Positions 1-12,723 of a DNA stretch of 37,500 nucleotides are shown piece after piece. The DNA is from Glandiceps talaboti. Its lineage: Eukaryota > Hemichordata > Enteropneusta > Spengelidae. The notes under the pieces were generated by a model, which did no database searches, was not told the DNA's origin, and saw only the letters and a program-made list of their open reading frames with translations. The first letter of the stretch is position 1. Every line of letters starts with the position of its first letter. Location: positions 15,616,296 through 15,653,795 of the forward strand of contig NC_135562.1 in assembly GCF_964340395.1 (NCBI RefSeq), written 5' to 3'. A program made the position numbers and the translations under genes.

Positions 1-1270
1 ACCGTAGCTTGGATTCCAGGCTATTCCCATGCGACTGCGTAATAGAACTTTGAACATCATCATCATCACAATCATTTTACTCGTCTGTTCTTTTTAATTA
101 GTTTCTACTTTCTCCCTTTCTGTGACTCCATCCCCTTTGTCATGCGCAAAAGATAAAATCAGCTAATAAGTCTGGTAATGTCGAACTCTCAAAATTGCAT
201 TTTCCTGTCCTGTCAAAAACACTTCATTGGCCTACAGTAAAGCGTCAATATTCATTCTTAATGCCAGGCGTGGTGGTGCATGTAAATATTGTTAGTATGC
301 TTTATCTCACATTTGCAATTCAATATTAAGGTAGTGTGGGTGGGTAGTTTTACTTTTGAATGCAAACATATATTTTTTTTATGAGAATGGTAGACCGACA
401 CTGATAAATCATTGGGTGAGGCGTAATTATGCACACCGACGTATCCTGTTGCGTGTGCTGTCTCTTTCCGGACCGTTACAACCTAGCACCAAGGGCCCAC
501 TCGATGACACCTCACATCAGCAATGATTGAGTAACTGATTGGCATCACCGCACATGTGGACGGGCTAACTGCTATTAACAGTAGAGCATGGATTCCAGCC
601 TTGGATCAGCACCACATGTACACCCAAACCACAAAGTGGTTGCTAGGACAGAGTTTATCTACACCAAACATATAATCTACTAAACAAACACACCAAGTTT
701 CCATATTTATAAGTTATCATTTATGTGTCATGAGTTAAACACATCATACAGATCTAGGGTCTTTGCGCATGGTCACGCGCATGTCAAAACACAACGCAGA
801 ATATTTGACATACCAGAGTTATTATGATATCAACTTTTAATATTAATATTTAATATAACATTAATATTTTAGCAGACTGATTCCTAAGATATGATGGCAT
901 AAGACTATAATTCGTACAACGATATATATAATCACTAAGTTTGATATTTTCATCATTTTATCATCAAAATACAATAAATTTCTTTAACATCAAATCATAC
1001 CTCCTTATGGTCAGTTTCAATCACTTGAAATGGACAAGGTCAGGAACTTGACGAGTTTTCATGGCTATTTCAGTTTCATATTAAAAATCAATTAGAGAGT
1101 TCTATGTGTCTATATATAGAAAACCTAAATAGATAATTAGCCAGAGTCAGAGTTCTTATTAGTCTGTCAGTGGGTGGAGTGTACATCATACACTGACAAA
1201 TTAATGCTCCGTTAATTTTTTATTAGTATGTGAATTTTTAGAATCTTTTTGGTTGAGACCACCCAGTGTT

Positions 1271-1312
1271 AATGTATGTATGTATGTATGTATGCATGTA
1301 TGTATATATATA

Positions 1313-1395
<83 letters not shown>

Positions 1396-1396
1396 A
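1271..1396. repeat. (ATGT)n then (TA)n compound microsatellite
   Basis: About six ATGT units run directly into roughly 90 bp of alternating TA with few interruptions. The short open frame across it is a by-product of the repeat. Confidence 0.95.
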
Positions 1397-1990
1397 AAAT
1401 CTTGCCATCTCAGACATAGATTTCACACATCAAAAATATTAAGTAGTTAAATATATAGTAAAGAAGACGTATACAAAATGAAAAACAAAAAGACAAAATT
1501 CAGAGAGAAAACAAACAAACAAACAAACGAATATATATATACACACACATAAGTGTGAAACTCTGAGTACCGACTTGTAATATCCTTTTATATACATTGA
1601 CTGCTTATGACTAATTTTTATTGAACATTTCTTGTGTCGTGACCAGAAAGAAATGAAATGAATGACGTCTTCTTCTCCTTTAAAAAAACCCACATATGTT
1701 TTATTTTTTTTCTCGATCATAATGTAAAATTAGAAAACACGTTTTGTTTTTTTAAGACCACTACATTTAATTCATACAATGGCACATATTTAAGTTGTTG
1801 TGTGTATTCAGAAAGAGGAACCTCATTACGTGTCATACTGTATATTCTTCCACGTATTGATTTGATGTATTAGTTATTGAATCTTTACAGGTAGGAAATT
1901 ATTGACAGGAAAAGAATAATATAATTGCTAATATTGCCATCACCACCCCCCGCACACACACCACCCAACCCCCCTCTCCCCCGCCCCTCC

Positions 1991-2094
1991 CACCACCACC
2001 ACCACCACCACCACCACCGCCACCACCACCACCACCACCACCACCACCACCACCACCACCACCACCACCACCACCACCACCGTACCACCACCAC
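1991..2094. repeat. (CAC)n trinucleotide microsatellite
   Basis: Roughly 100 bp of CAC/CCA triplets with one CGC interruption and a CGTAC break near the end. It gives poly-His, poly-Trp or poly-Gly frames depending on strand; none is linked to a credible exon. Confidence 0.95.
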
Positions 2095-2756
2095 GGTGAC
2101 GACATTGTCATCTTTGATAGACAAAAATGTCATCTTCTACTTGAAGCTTCTGCCTCTAAAATGTTGTCGTAACAAAAGGTCCACTTTGTTTAGAGGTCAC
2201 TATATATACACGAATTTCAAATTCAACTTGTTGACTAGCTCAGAGATTTGGCTGTCTGACTTGAACATGCCATTTGCCAGAACTGTCGGGCCAGTAAATC
2301 TAGTCAGAAAGACAAGTTTGTAGGCCACTTGTATGCTAGGACTTCACTATTGGGTTAACAGCTCTAGTCATGTGACCAACATTTAACATTTACAATATTC
2401 AATGGTAAACATGCACGTATATTCATAGCCCTCAAGTGACTGGTCTTATCGGTATCCTAGTAACGAAGGAAAAAACAGGAATACAAAAATTATGATGTTG
2501 TAAAACTGACAAGCCTCTTTTGCGGCAATAACTCTTATGCCGCAAGTATCATCATCATGATAAATCATCGTCCCCACAACACCTCTTTGCGACAACAATG
2601 CATCTCTCCCCGAAGAGAGCACTGACTAGAAGAAAACACCAATTTGCGTGAATGTAAGCGTGTGACGAGTAAGCACGAGACTTATCGCGTGTAACGAGAA
2701 AGCACGAGACTGCAACTATTTCTTATATTCATTTTTTTTGTATATTTCGTTCACAG

Positions 2757-5252
<2,496 letters not shown>

Positions 5253-5547
5253 AGACCTTGGGTTGGCAAACTCTTGACAGGCCTACATCGTAGTATGATT
5301 TGTTAAACAGCCAATCACATTTCTTATATTTACCTATCAGTGATACATCACAGATACAGCAGTGGTACACATATACAGTATTTATTATCAGAAATATCTT
5401 TATGAAATTTTGAATGATTGAGTGTTGGTTTAGTCTGTTTGTCTGTCAATGTCTTACAGATATGCAGATAATTAGACAGACGGATGGCTTATCATTATAG
5501 GTAGGAAGGAAGACAAGACAAAGACAATAATGGGTGGGTAAATGAGC

Positions 5548-5605
<58 letters not shown>

Positions 5606-5627
5606 CACAGACAGACAGAGACAGAGG
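5548..5627. repeat. (GA)n / (ACAG)n compound microsatellite
   Basis: GA run followed by ACAG tetranucleotides; intergenic, 3' of gene A. Confidence 0.93.
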
Positions 5628-6320
5628 CAGAAATAAGTATTTTTTCAATTTGTAAAGAAAAAGGTAAACGGGTCGCAACGTTTTATATGCAATAGTTTAG
5701 CATCATTACATATTATTTAGCCAAGTACTAGTCTTATATTTGAAATATTTCCTTTTAACTAAAATAGGGACAGTAAAGTCAATATCGAACTTGAAATCAG
5801 ACATTTACCTTTTAAATAAAGACATTCACGGTAAACAGACCGTAGAGATAGAAAATAAAATAACAATTCTAACAAATACATACATGTACTATTGCAGCTG
5901 ATTATTTACAATTTTTAAATTAAGAAAATGTTGTTAGTGTTAGCGATTAGTATTTTGCATTTCAACATGGCGACTATATTGTGTTGATTGTCAAACACCA
6001 GGATGTAACCAAGTGATATAGGCGTATGTAGAGAGAGTGAGAGAGAGAGAGAGCCCTACTAATTTTCACATCTGCCCATCATTAGATTACTCAGGATATT
6101 AATTTTCTAAGCGCTGAAACTAAAGTAACGGACCGAGTTTGTTTTTTTCACTCGTTGACGATTGTGAATATATTTAGTTTTTAATGTAAATATGTTAAAG
6201 AAGGTAACGATTAAATAAATCAATCTAAAATTTGACACTTAATTGGAATCATTTATATAACACCACATCCACAGAAAAAAACAACAACATGAACTTTTAA
6301 CCTGAGCTTGCCAGCCATGA

Positions 6321-6330
6321 ATCACGTGAT
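6321..6330. promoter_or_regulatory. Conserved palindrome ATCACGTGAT (E-box core) upstream of gene B
   Basis: A perfect 10-bp palindrome with a CACGTG core, about 220 bp before the start codon of B. The same palindrome sits at 12461-12470 at a comparable distance from gene C. CACGTG is the classic site for bHLH-zip factors; regulatory use here is inference. Confidence 0.4.
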
Positions 6331-6419
6331 GTGTTGAACAAGGAATACACCTCAAGGTATACAATGACGGTGGTGAACTCTGACGACCTAAGTCGTCCAT
6401 TGTCCCGTTAAAACATTTC

Positions 6420-6546
6420 CTGTTGTAGCAACAGTTATTTTTGCTCTCAAAAATAGCATCGGGCTTGGAAGAAGTGTCTTCGGAGCTAACGGCTGCAATA
6501 AGCCTCGTGTTTGCAGTGATATTATACACATGTATGACAACTAATC
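6420..6546 (+). promoter_or_regulatory. Probable core promoter / 5' UTR block of gene B
   Basis: This block directly before the start codon is strongly conserved at 12562-12702 before gene C, for example ATAGCATCGGGCTTGG and GCAATAAGCCTCGTGTTTGC. No convincing TATA box or transcription start can be assigned from sequence alone. Confidence 0.4.
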
Positions 6547-8429
6547 ATGTCACCAAATGAGCGAGGAATGAAGCATTCACGATATTGGTTACCTGTTGTT
6601 CTTCAAATACTCGTCATGGTAAGTGAACCGCCCACAGCACTGTATAAAATGTTGTCACAATATCACAGACATGCAAATATATGTAAAACAATATCTAAAA
6701 TTTATACTTATTTATACTTAATTGTTATTGAAAGCTTTCACAAGGAAAGCAGCTATTAATTAATAAAGTTTTAATGATAAATAAAGAGTTGTGGGTTTTG
6801 ATGTGTCCTTAGTTTTTTGGTAGACTTATATATTGTTTGATTATGACTAGAATTAAGTTATTTTATAGGTTGTTTCGTTTTTGTAGTTAAGGGAAGACAA
6901 TTGTACGTGTATGGTTTTTCCATTGATGTTATTATATATAAGATATTGTGACACTGTCCATTGTGCAAGTTCACGCCAGATTCACCGGTCCAGTGACTCG
7001 AATCACTCAGAAGTGAACGGACGTAATAGTTTTGTGGCATTCGTGTTTAACAAACACGAAACTGAGACATCGAAATCTGTGGATGACACCCCTTTTTAAA
7101 GGCTGACACCTCGAACCATACATGCAATGTTCTATTGTAAACTTTATGTATTGTTGTATGGGCAGTGTGTTGAATGACCCAATTTGGTACATTTAGTTGC
7201 TTTAGGAAACAGAAAGATGTACGACTACCGACGTCAGACCATGGACGAAGAGAACTTGTTACAAACAGTGAAAGCAAACAAATGAATTGGATTAATAACA
7301 CCTGGCACAGCAGGTTCGAATACCTGAGACTTGTACTACACGCCATGGTTTGATAAGAACAGTTTTATGGCCTCTTTATGTATATGTGCACACGAAATGC
7401 CACAGAAACTGGAAATGTGTTTGTGAATGTGAACTATTATGTAAAGTGGCCATAAAACGGTTCTTATCAAATGATGGAATGTAATACAAGTCACTGTATT
7501 TCCAACATGATGTGCCAAGTTTTATCAATACAATTATTTGTTTACTTTCCCTGTTCGTAACAGGTTCTGTTTGTTAATGGTCTGATGTCGGCAGTTGTAT
7601 TACAATAATGATATGTCGATGACAACAAATCAACAGCCCATTTTATGATACGTTGTTCATTATACACAGTAATCTTATCGAAGTCCAACAACGTAGACAC
7701 GGTTACTGATTTCTCATGGATTGTTTTGAAATCTTTATTTTAATCTTAAGGTATTTATATATGTATGATATATGTCCATTGAGTCCATGGAACAAATCAG
7801 TGGAAATACAGCTGTATATGGAATACCGTTGCCATGATTTCACAACTATGGTTTGGTTATAACTATGAATAATTAAAAAAATCCCGGACTGTTTCAGGTC
7901 ATAGGTATAAAGTGTAATTCATAATACAACTATTGAACGACTCATTGCTTCTCTTTACTAGCTTAAAAGTGTGATCAAAATGACAGAAAACGAGATCGCA
8001 ACAATAAGATTGACTAATTGCTGATGGAGCATAGAATGGGCGTTGTCACGACTGCGGTAGTCTGGATGCCAGCGTGCACGTGGTTCATAATTAAATTGTG
8101 AGTGGATGTGTAAATGGTAACGATATTGTATAGGAACTAAACTACGAATACGGGTGTGCATGCTTTGAAAAGGCTTGAAAATGAAATAAATTTAGGTTCA
8201 GGATAACTAAACTTTCTTATCCTCAGGTTTCAAATGCGGGTGCATTTGGTAAGCAGTACTGCTTTTCAACAACGATATCTCCCATGTCTTTATCATGTAC
8301 AAACTGTACCAGCCCTCCAGACTTGTACCAATTACTACCATACCCACCCAGTGAACTGAATTGTAGCAGCCTACTAAACACCACAAGTGAGTGATATTTG
8401 ACGACGCCATCTTTTCATCCCATGTTTGC

Positions 8430-8471
<42 letters not shown>

Positions 8472-8764
8472 ATATATGTCACTTCGCCATGATTGGGGTT
8501 AGACATGTACGTTAGGCGGAAATGACGCACTGGCCAATAGCTAGTCACAAATTCTGTTGTCTGTTACCCATGTGATTGTTACTTTGTCCCTCGTGAAAAA
8601 CAGCCGACATTCACACCTGCAGTTATCTGCTGATATAAAACAACATAACACACATTTCTTTCCTCCAGTACCAACTACGACCTTGATGAACCCATTAACA
8701 TGACAGAGGAACAGACGAGTACAAGTCAAATGCCAAGTACGGGTGTCGTGACAACCAGTCAACC

Positions 8765-8811
<47 letters not shown>

Positions 8812-8839
8812 ACAACAAACAACAACAAAAACAACGACA

Positions 8840-8887
<48 letters not shown>

Positions 8888-10657
8888 GTGCAGTTAGTAG
8901 AATGACATCACACAAAAACAGTGACAAGTTTATTGTACCTTAATAACACGATGATATATAGGTGATTGGTAGATTTCTATGACGTACAATTATGCAAATA
9001 TAAAGTGCATACAGATGTTCTTATGTCATTTAATAGATAAAAGGGGTCATAGGAAACTGGTGGGAAATATTGAAAACATACATTGACTAATTCCACAATG
9101 TTACCCTGTTAACCTGTACAGAAATGAGACAAAGTTTTAAAGGTTAAAACAAGCAAAGAAATAAGCAAGCAAGCAAGCAAGCAAGCAAAAAAAAACAAAC
9201 AAACATTTTAGCCATTAACATATGTCATGCTCATAAACATAGACTACACTATGTTGCCGGCGCCACAGAAAGGGATTAGAGAGCGCCCTCAACGAAAGAC
9301 CTTCATTCTATCAGAAACACTGCGACAATAGAGCATTTAAATATTATCAGCAAATTTACTTGTCTATGCAACGAATATCGAAATGAATTATTCCCAATAT
9401 CCACAGAATCACAATTAGAGAATTATATGTGACTATTTGCACTATGCATGTATGTATGTATGTATGTATGTATGTATGTATGTATGTATGTATGTATGTA
9501 TGTATGTATGTTTACACAAAATTAAGTGTAAATGCTTTCATAATTCTATTGTTGAACATTTTTTGTTTTCAGCGATAATTATCGTAGTACTGGTATGCAT
9601 CTGTGTCGCTATAATCATCATCAGTTATGTTACAGTTCGTGCAAAGTAAGTGTTATATTGAATTTTAATAACGTTGTATAGTATAGTACTTGGTGAATGA
9701 AATTGACATTCCTTTAAATATAGTCCCAATGGAGATTGAATGTATTGTTCATTTTATGGTCATATACGTGTTGCTATAGAAACACTTCAACCGACATGGA
9801 ATTAAACCCAAAGCACAAAATACCGTACGAAAGTATTGATAAAATGAACACTAGAGGGTGACTGCAGTCATGGATTCGAATGTTGCGTGGCAGAAAGACT
9901 GAAAAGTTCCTCGACAGTCTTTTGCTGTCATGTAAACCTAGAGACGATCGAAAAATGTCACACAAGCTCAATTAGCCAAGTTCGTTCGTTTAGAGGTATT
10001 GGTGGTGGTGGTGGTGGTGATGGTGGTGGTGGGGGTCTAGCATTAATGCAATTGCTGAACTTCATTTTCGACCTTCTAACCAAACTTTTATGGACAACTT
10101 TCACTCCTTCAATGTTTTAACATTTACTACTGAGATGTAGATTGTTTATAACTTCTAATGTGAGGTATCGTGCTGGGATTCTGGTAGTATTTTGATGTGT
10201 TTAAAATTATGTTGTTATTTTACCTTGATCGTATTAGTGTGACCGCTACAGTTTTCATCATAGTTTACATCATATATAAACGTTTGATGTCACACTTGTG
10301 AATGCTCGTTTAGGGGAGGGGATGGGTTTTGACCTAAACGAACGATGTTCGTGTTATGCGCTTGTGCGACATTGAACGACCGTCCCTTACATGCCTGGGT
10401 ACGGCTGGGTACTAGTATTCCGTGAACTGGTAGAAAGACACCACAATACGATGAATTGTTATAAAATATGTATTTTTTCAAAATTATTATCTTGAAGGCG
10501 AAGACTTTCAAAGATGGGTAGATCGAATGATGATAATTTTTACCAAACACCGGAGGTTGTAGAACCGCCAATTTACGAGGAGTTACGTAATTATGTTATA
10601 AGCTTACATACAAATGAAAGCTACGAAAATGGTTCAGAATATGAAACGATAAATTAA
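6547..10657 (+). CDS. Gene B: small type I membrane protein with tyrosine-motif tail (4 coding exons, stalk exon skipped)
   Basis: Exons: 6547-6618 (signal, 24 codons, hydrophobic LPVVLQILVM), 8227-8386 (cysteine-domain exon), 9573-9645 (TM) and 10498-10657 (tail, TAA). All junctions are in phase and give 154 residues. The ectodomain keeps the frame YCF...CTNC...PPDLYQLLPYP, but three of the four core cysteines are replaced (Y, Y, S). The TM exon gives about 18 residues rich in I and V, then SYVTVRAK. The 53-residue tail, starting K-RRLSKMG, carries Y117QTP, PPIY128EEL, Y134VIS, Y144ENG and Y150ETI: two YxxL/I motifs, a YxN motif and a PPxY motif. The Thr-rich exon between the second and TM exons cannot be read in frame (see 8669-8887), so I model it as skipped, as in gene D. 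B may be a decaying or a neofunctionalised copy. Confidence 0.7.
6888..7584. mobile_element. Insertion of about 690 bp in intron 1 of gene B
   Basis: The duplicated sequence around gene C runs from GTTGTTTCGTTTTT directly into ATGTCGGCAGTTG (about 12980-12995). In B these two blocks are separated by this stretch. It contains the palindromic element at 7343-7477. No coding capacity was recognised. An insertion in B, or a deletion in C, are both possible. Confidence 0.5.
7343..7477. mobile_element. Palindromic MITE-like element
   Basis: About 37-bp inverted arms: TTTGATAAGAACAGTTTTAT near 7349 matches the reverse complement of ATAAAACGGTTCTTATCAAA near 7452, with a loop of about 60 bp. The size and arms fit a foldback or MITE-type element; no target duplication could be fixed. 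Confidence 0.6.
7585..7890. repeat. Segmental duplication copy 1 (intron 1 of gene B)
   Basis: Matches 12988-13290 in intron 1 of gene C, including GTCGGCAGTTG, CAGTAATCTT and TATGTATGATATATGTCCAT. Confidence 0.8.
8436..8467. repeat. (GT)n microsatellite
   Basis: About 32 bp of GT repeats, 50 bp after the cysteine-domain exon donor of gene B. Confidence 0.95.
8669..8887 (+). pseudogene. Decayed Thr-rich stalk exon of gene B
   Basis: The acceptor cctccag before 8669 and the first bases TACCAACTACGACC align with the stalk exon of gene C (14287, TACCACTAACGAC). Read in the correct phase it hits TGA after about 11 residues. A second acceptor (tgacag, exon from 8707) opens a Thr frame, but the array drifts from Thr to Asn and reaches the donor AA-gtgcag in phase 2, while the TM exon needs phase 1. 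Most of the exon is now a (CAA)n microsatellite (8764-8887). Whole length 219 nt is a multiple of three, so it was once a symmetric exon. Skipping it restores the frame. Confidence 0.65.
9163..9206. repeat. (AAGC)n / (AAAC)n microsatellite
   Basis: Short tetranucleotide run in the intron before the TM exon of B. A related CAAA/CAAG array precedes the matching block in gene D (17175-17300). Confidence 0.9.
9236..9365. repeat. Duplicated block shared with intron 1 of gene D
   Basis: Contains AGAAAGGGATTAGAGAGCGC and CCCTCAACGAAAGA, matching 17328-17460. In D this block lies before the cysteine-domain exon. In B it lies after the cysteine-domain and stalk exons, which marks a rearrangement. Confidence 0.8.
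9445..9511. repeat. (ATGT)n microsatellite
   Basis: About 67 bp of TATG units in the intron just before the TM exon of B, at the same relative place as the larger array in D (17697-17948). Confidence 0.95.
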
Positions 10658-10918
10658 AGGCAACAGAAATCCCTGGTGGCAGCGGCGGCGGCGGTGGTGG
10701 TGGTGGTTAACGTCAGGCACTTTTACAGGAGTATTGTTGACATCCGACCCCTTCTCACAACATTAAGAGGTTTCCAAAAGTATGTGAAAAAAGGCAACTC
10801 GGATGGGCAAACCAAACCTCTGGATGTGAAATGCAGCCCTGCACGTCACCCTGTACGAGTGCTGGACCTAACAAACAGAGAAGCAATACACTGTAAGAGA
10901 GATGGACAGTAAATCAAA
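9515..10918. repeat. Segmental duplication copy 1: TM exon to 3' flank of gene B
   Basis: Aligns with 17945-19730 (gene D) through the TM exon, the following intron, the tail exon and about 260 bp of 3' flank. Blocks include TAACGTCAGGCAC, CATCCGACCCCTTCTCACAA and GTACGAGTGCTGGACC. The D copy has an extra 222 bp (19369-19590). Confidence 0.88.
10001..10035. repeat. (GGT)n microsatellite
   Basis: Short GGT/GAT triplet run in the TM-tail intron of gene B. Confidence 0.9.
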
Positions 10919-10919
10919 C

Positions 10920-12185
10920 TCAATAGAGCGGGAATGGTCTTGATCGTATTGCTAGAAATGTAATGATCTCAGATGTTAATAATGGAGGACTCCAAGCACC
11001 AGTTCAAGTTACCATATTCAAGGTTTTTCGTATTATGTGGTTAAAAAGATATTTTGACCCCTCTGTTGTTCACGTCTGGAAAGATCGTTTTCTTAATAGG
11101 TCGAAAGTCGCTGGAGGTAACTTTTTATTCAGTTGTAACTATTCTATAGATAAATAAAAAATCTGCCTTTCAAATTTTTATCATGAGGCCTTGCATGCAT
11201 GGGCTGAATTGCAAGATATAGATTTAAAAAACTGGCCACAAACCCAAATTCATAGAAAATTACTTATTGCAATCAGTGATCTTTTTGAAAATAATATGTC
11301 AGTAAGGAACACCACCCTCTCTACAAACTGGCATTTGTCAGGCCTCCAAATATTTTATTTAACTAGGATTTTTAGAGCTCTTCCCTCAGAATTGAAAGTT
11401 AATCCTCCAAGGTCGGTTCCATTGTTGCTCAGGCTTTTTCGTACAACTGTGTACCCAAAATCTTTATAAATGAAGAATGCGTAGAGGTTATTAATATCAG
11501 CTGCAAGGTGGTAAAGGAAATTTTTAGTGAAGCAAAATGTCAATTTGACATGGATTTTTCGCAATTTTCAACATCTTCCTTTGAAGTTAAGGGAATTTCA
11601 ATTTTAGTTACTACATCACATTTTGTATACTAATTATGATCTGTTCAGAACTTCTCCTATCGTTGGTAACCTTAGGTGTACATTTTGCTTAAGGAAATTA
11701 GAAACAAGAGATCATCCCTTTTCATGTTTTTACCTTTGTGAATTTTGCCTTCTATTTTGGACTTCTTTCCGAAATATATTTAGGAATGTAATCGGTCCTG
11801 AGATTTTTTATCGTCAACAAGTAATTCACGGTTGTACAGAATTTTCAAGATGAGCTAATTTTTTACTGCTCCTTGGAAAGCAATTTTTTTTTTACAATTC
11901 CAAGAGTTATGGGATTCTTCCGAGTAGTAAACGTTTTGCTTTGCTGTGATGTCGATAAAACAAATAGCCAGTAAAAATATTAATAAGATAGAAGTGCATC
12001 CCCAAAAGTGGTCATGCATGGAACAAGTTAAATTGTAGTTGAGAGCTATGTACATGTGGAATTTCCTTTCCAGAGCCACCCCTTCGCCTTTTCCACCCTT
12101 TCCTTTTTTGTGTGTCTTGTGGTTTGTATGCTTTATTCTTTTAACAAAATTTGAATAAGATTTGTTAAAAATAAAAAGAAAGAAA
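10920..12185 (+). mobile_element. 5'-truncated, dead non-LTR retrotransposon (LINE) fragment
   Basis: Three open stretches in the same frame (10963-11157, 11191-11469, 11623-11853), separated by stops and a frameshifted section, read like the C-terminal third of a LINE reverse-transcriptase protein. The first has the GGLQAP...IMWLKRYF pattern that follows the polymerase domain. The last has CTFCLRKLETRDHPFSC...FW, matching the terminal zinc-binding C-x2-C...ET-x2-H-x4-C pattern. The fragment ends in an A-rich tail around 12160-12185 (AAAAATAAAAAGAAAGAAA). The frame is broken several times, so it is inactive. Its left border falls where the B/D duplication stops aligning and its right border where the B/C duplication begins, so it inserted between two gene units. 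The exact clade is not assigned. Confidence 0.8.
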
Positions 12186-12460
12186 TTCCTTTTTTACCTG
12201 CTTACTAATTTTCAAATATATGCCCATCTTTAGATTCTCAGGATATTAACTGACTAAACCCTGCAACTAAAGTAACAGTTTGTTTTTCACTCGTTGACGG
12301 TTGCGAATATGCTCAGTTTTAAAATGTAAATATTTTAATAGTGTAACGATTAAACAACACAGTCTCAAATTTGACATGTCATTGGCATCATTTATAAAAC
12401 AACACTTCCACAGAAACAATCCAACAATTTGAACTTTTGACCTGAGCTTGCCAGTCACGA

Positions 12461-12470
12461 ATCACGTGAT
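12461..12470. promoter_or_regulatory. Conserved palindrome ATCACGTGAT upstream of gene C
   Basis: Second copy of the E-box palindrome seen before gene B, in the same sequence context (CCTGAGCTTGCCAG just before it). Confidence 0.4.
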
Positions 12471-12561
12471 GTGCTATGTCCTCACAAGGAACACAGTGAC
12501 GCGACGATACTGTACGTGATAACTCGTACGCCATAAATTGTCCGCTGTCCTGTTGAAACAT

Positions 12562-12702
12562 TTCCTGTTGCAGCAACAGTCGACGCATAGTTAATTTTTG
12601 CTCTCAATAATAGCATCGGGCTTGGGAGAAGTGTCTTCGGAGCTAACGGCTGCAATAAGCCTCGTGTTTGCAGTTATATAATGTACATTTGGACAACTAA
12701 TT
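12562..12702 (+). promoter_or_regulatory. Probable core promoter / 5' UTR block of gene C
   Basis: Conserved counterpart of 6420-6546. It differs by an extra short segment after GCAGCAACAGT. The first ATG after it (12703) now opens only a five-codon frame ending in TGA. Confidence 0.4.
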
Positions 12703-12723
12703 ATGTCATCAAATGAGTGAGAA

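Larger units (their letters stand above)
1..2756. other. Gene-poor stretch, probably upstream/intronic sequence of gene A
   Basis: No exon with a cysteine-domain core, signal peptide or transmembrane segment could be read here on either strand. The stretch is AT-rich and holds two long microsatellites (about 1271-1396 and 1991-2094). Gene A must have its signal and cysteine-domain exons further left, because nothing resembling PPDxCxLLPC occurs before its first visible exon. Most of this stretch is therefore probably intron of A, which is inference. Confidence 0.5.
5253..6546. other. Intergenic region between gene A and gene B
   Basis: Holds the 3' flank of A (an AATAAA at about 5815-5820 could serve as poly(A) signal) and the 5' flank of B. 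GA-rich microsatellites lie at about 5548-5627 and 6032-6053. From about 6058 rightwards the sequence is duplicated upstream of gene C. No further gene is seen. Confidence 0.6.
6058..6886. repeat. Segmental duplication copy 1: 5' flank, signal exon and early intron of gene B
   Basis: Aligns by eye almost throughout with 12200-12987. Shared blocks include CTAATTTTCA at the left edge, CCTGAGCTTGCCAG, ATCACGTGAT, GTGTCTTCGGAGCTAACGGC, the signal exon itself and GTTGTTTCGTTTTT at the right edge. This shows that B and C arose by duplication including their promoters. Confidence 0.85.

Noticed and set aside
1925-2323. His-rich frame ending in HRTTTTVTTLSSLIDKN, possibly a stalk exon of gene A
   Set aside because: The Thr stretch is the last part of the CAC microsatellite in one frame; no phase-1 acceptor and donor frame it.
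7336-7518. Minus-strand 60-codon frame
   Set aside because: It overlaps the palindromic element at 7343-7477 and reflects its inverted arms.
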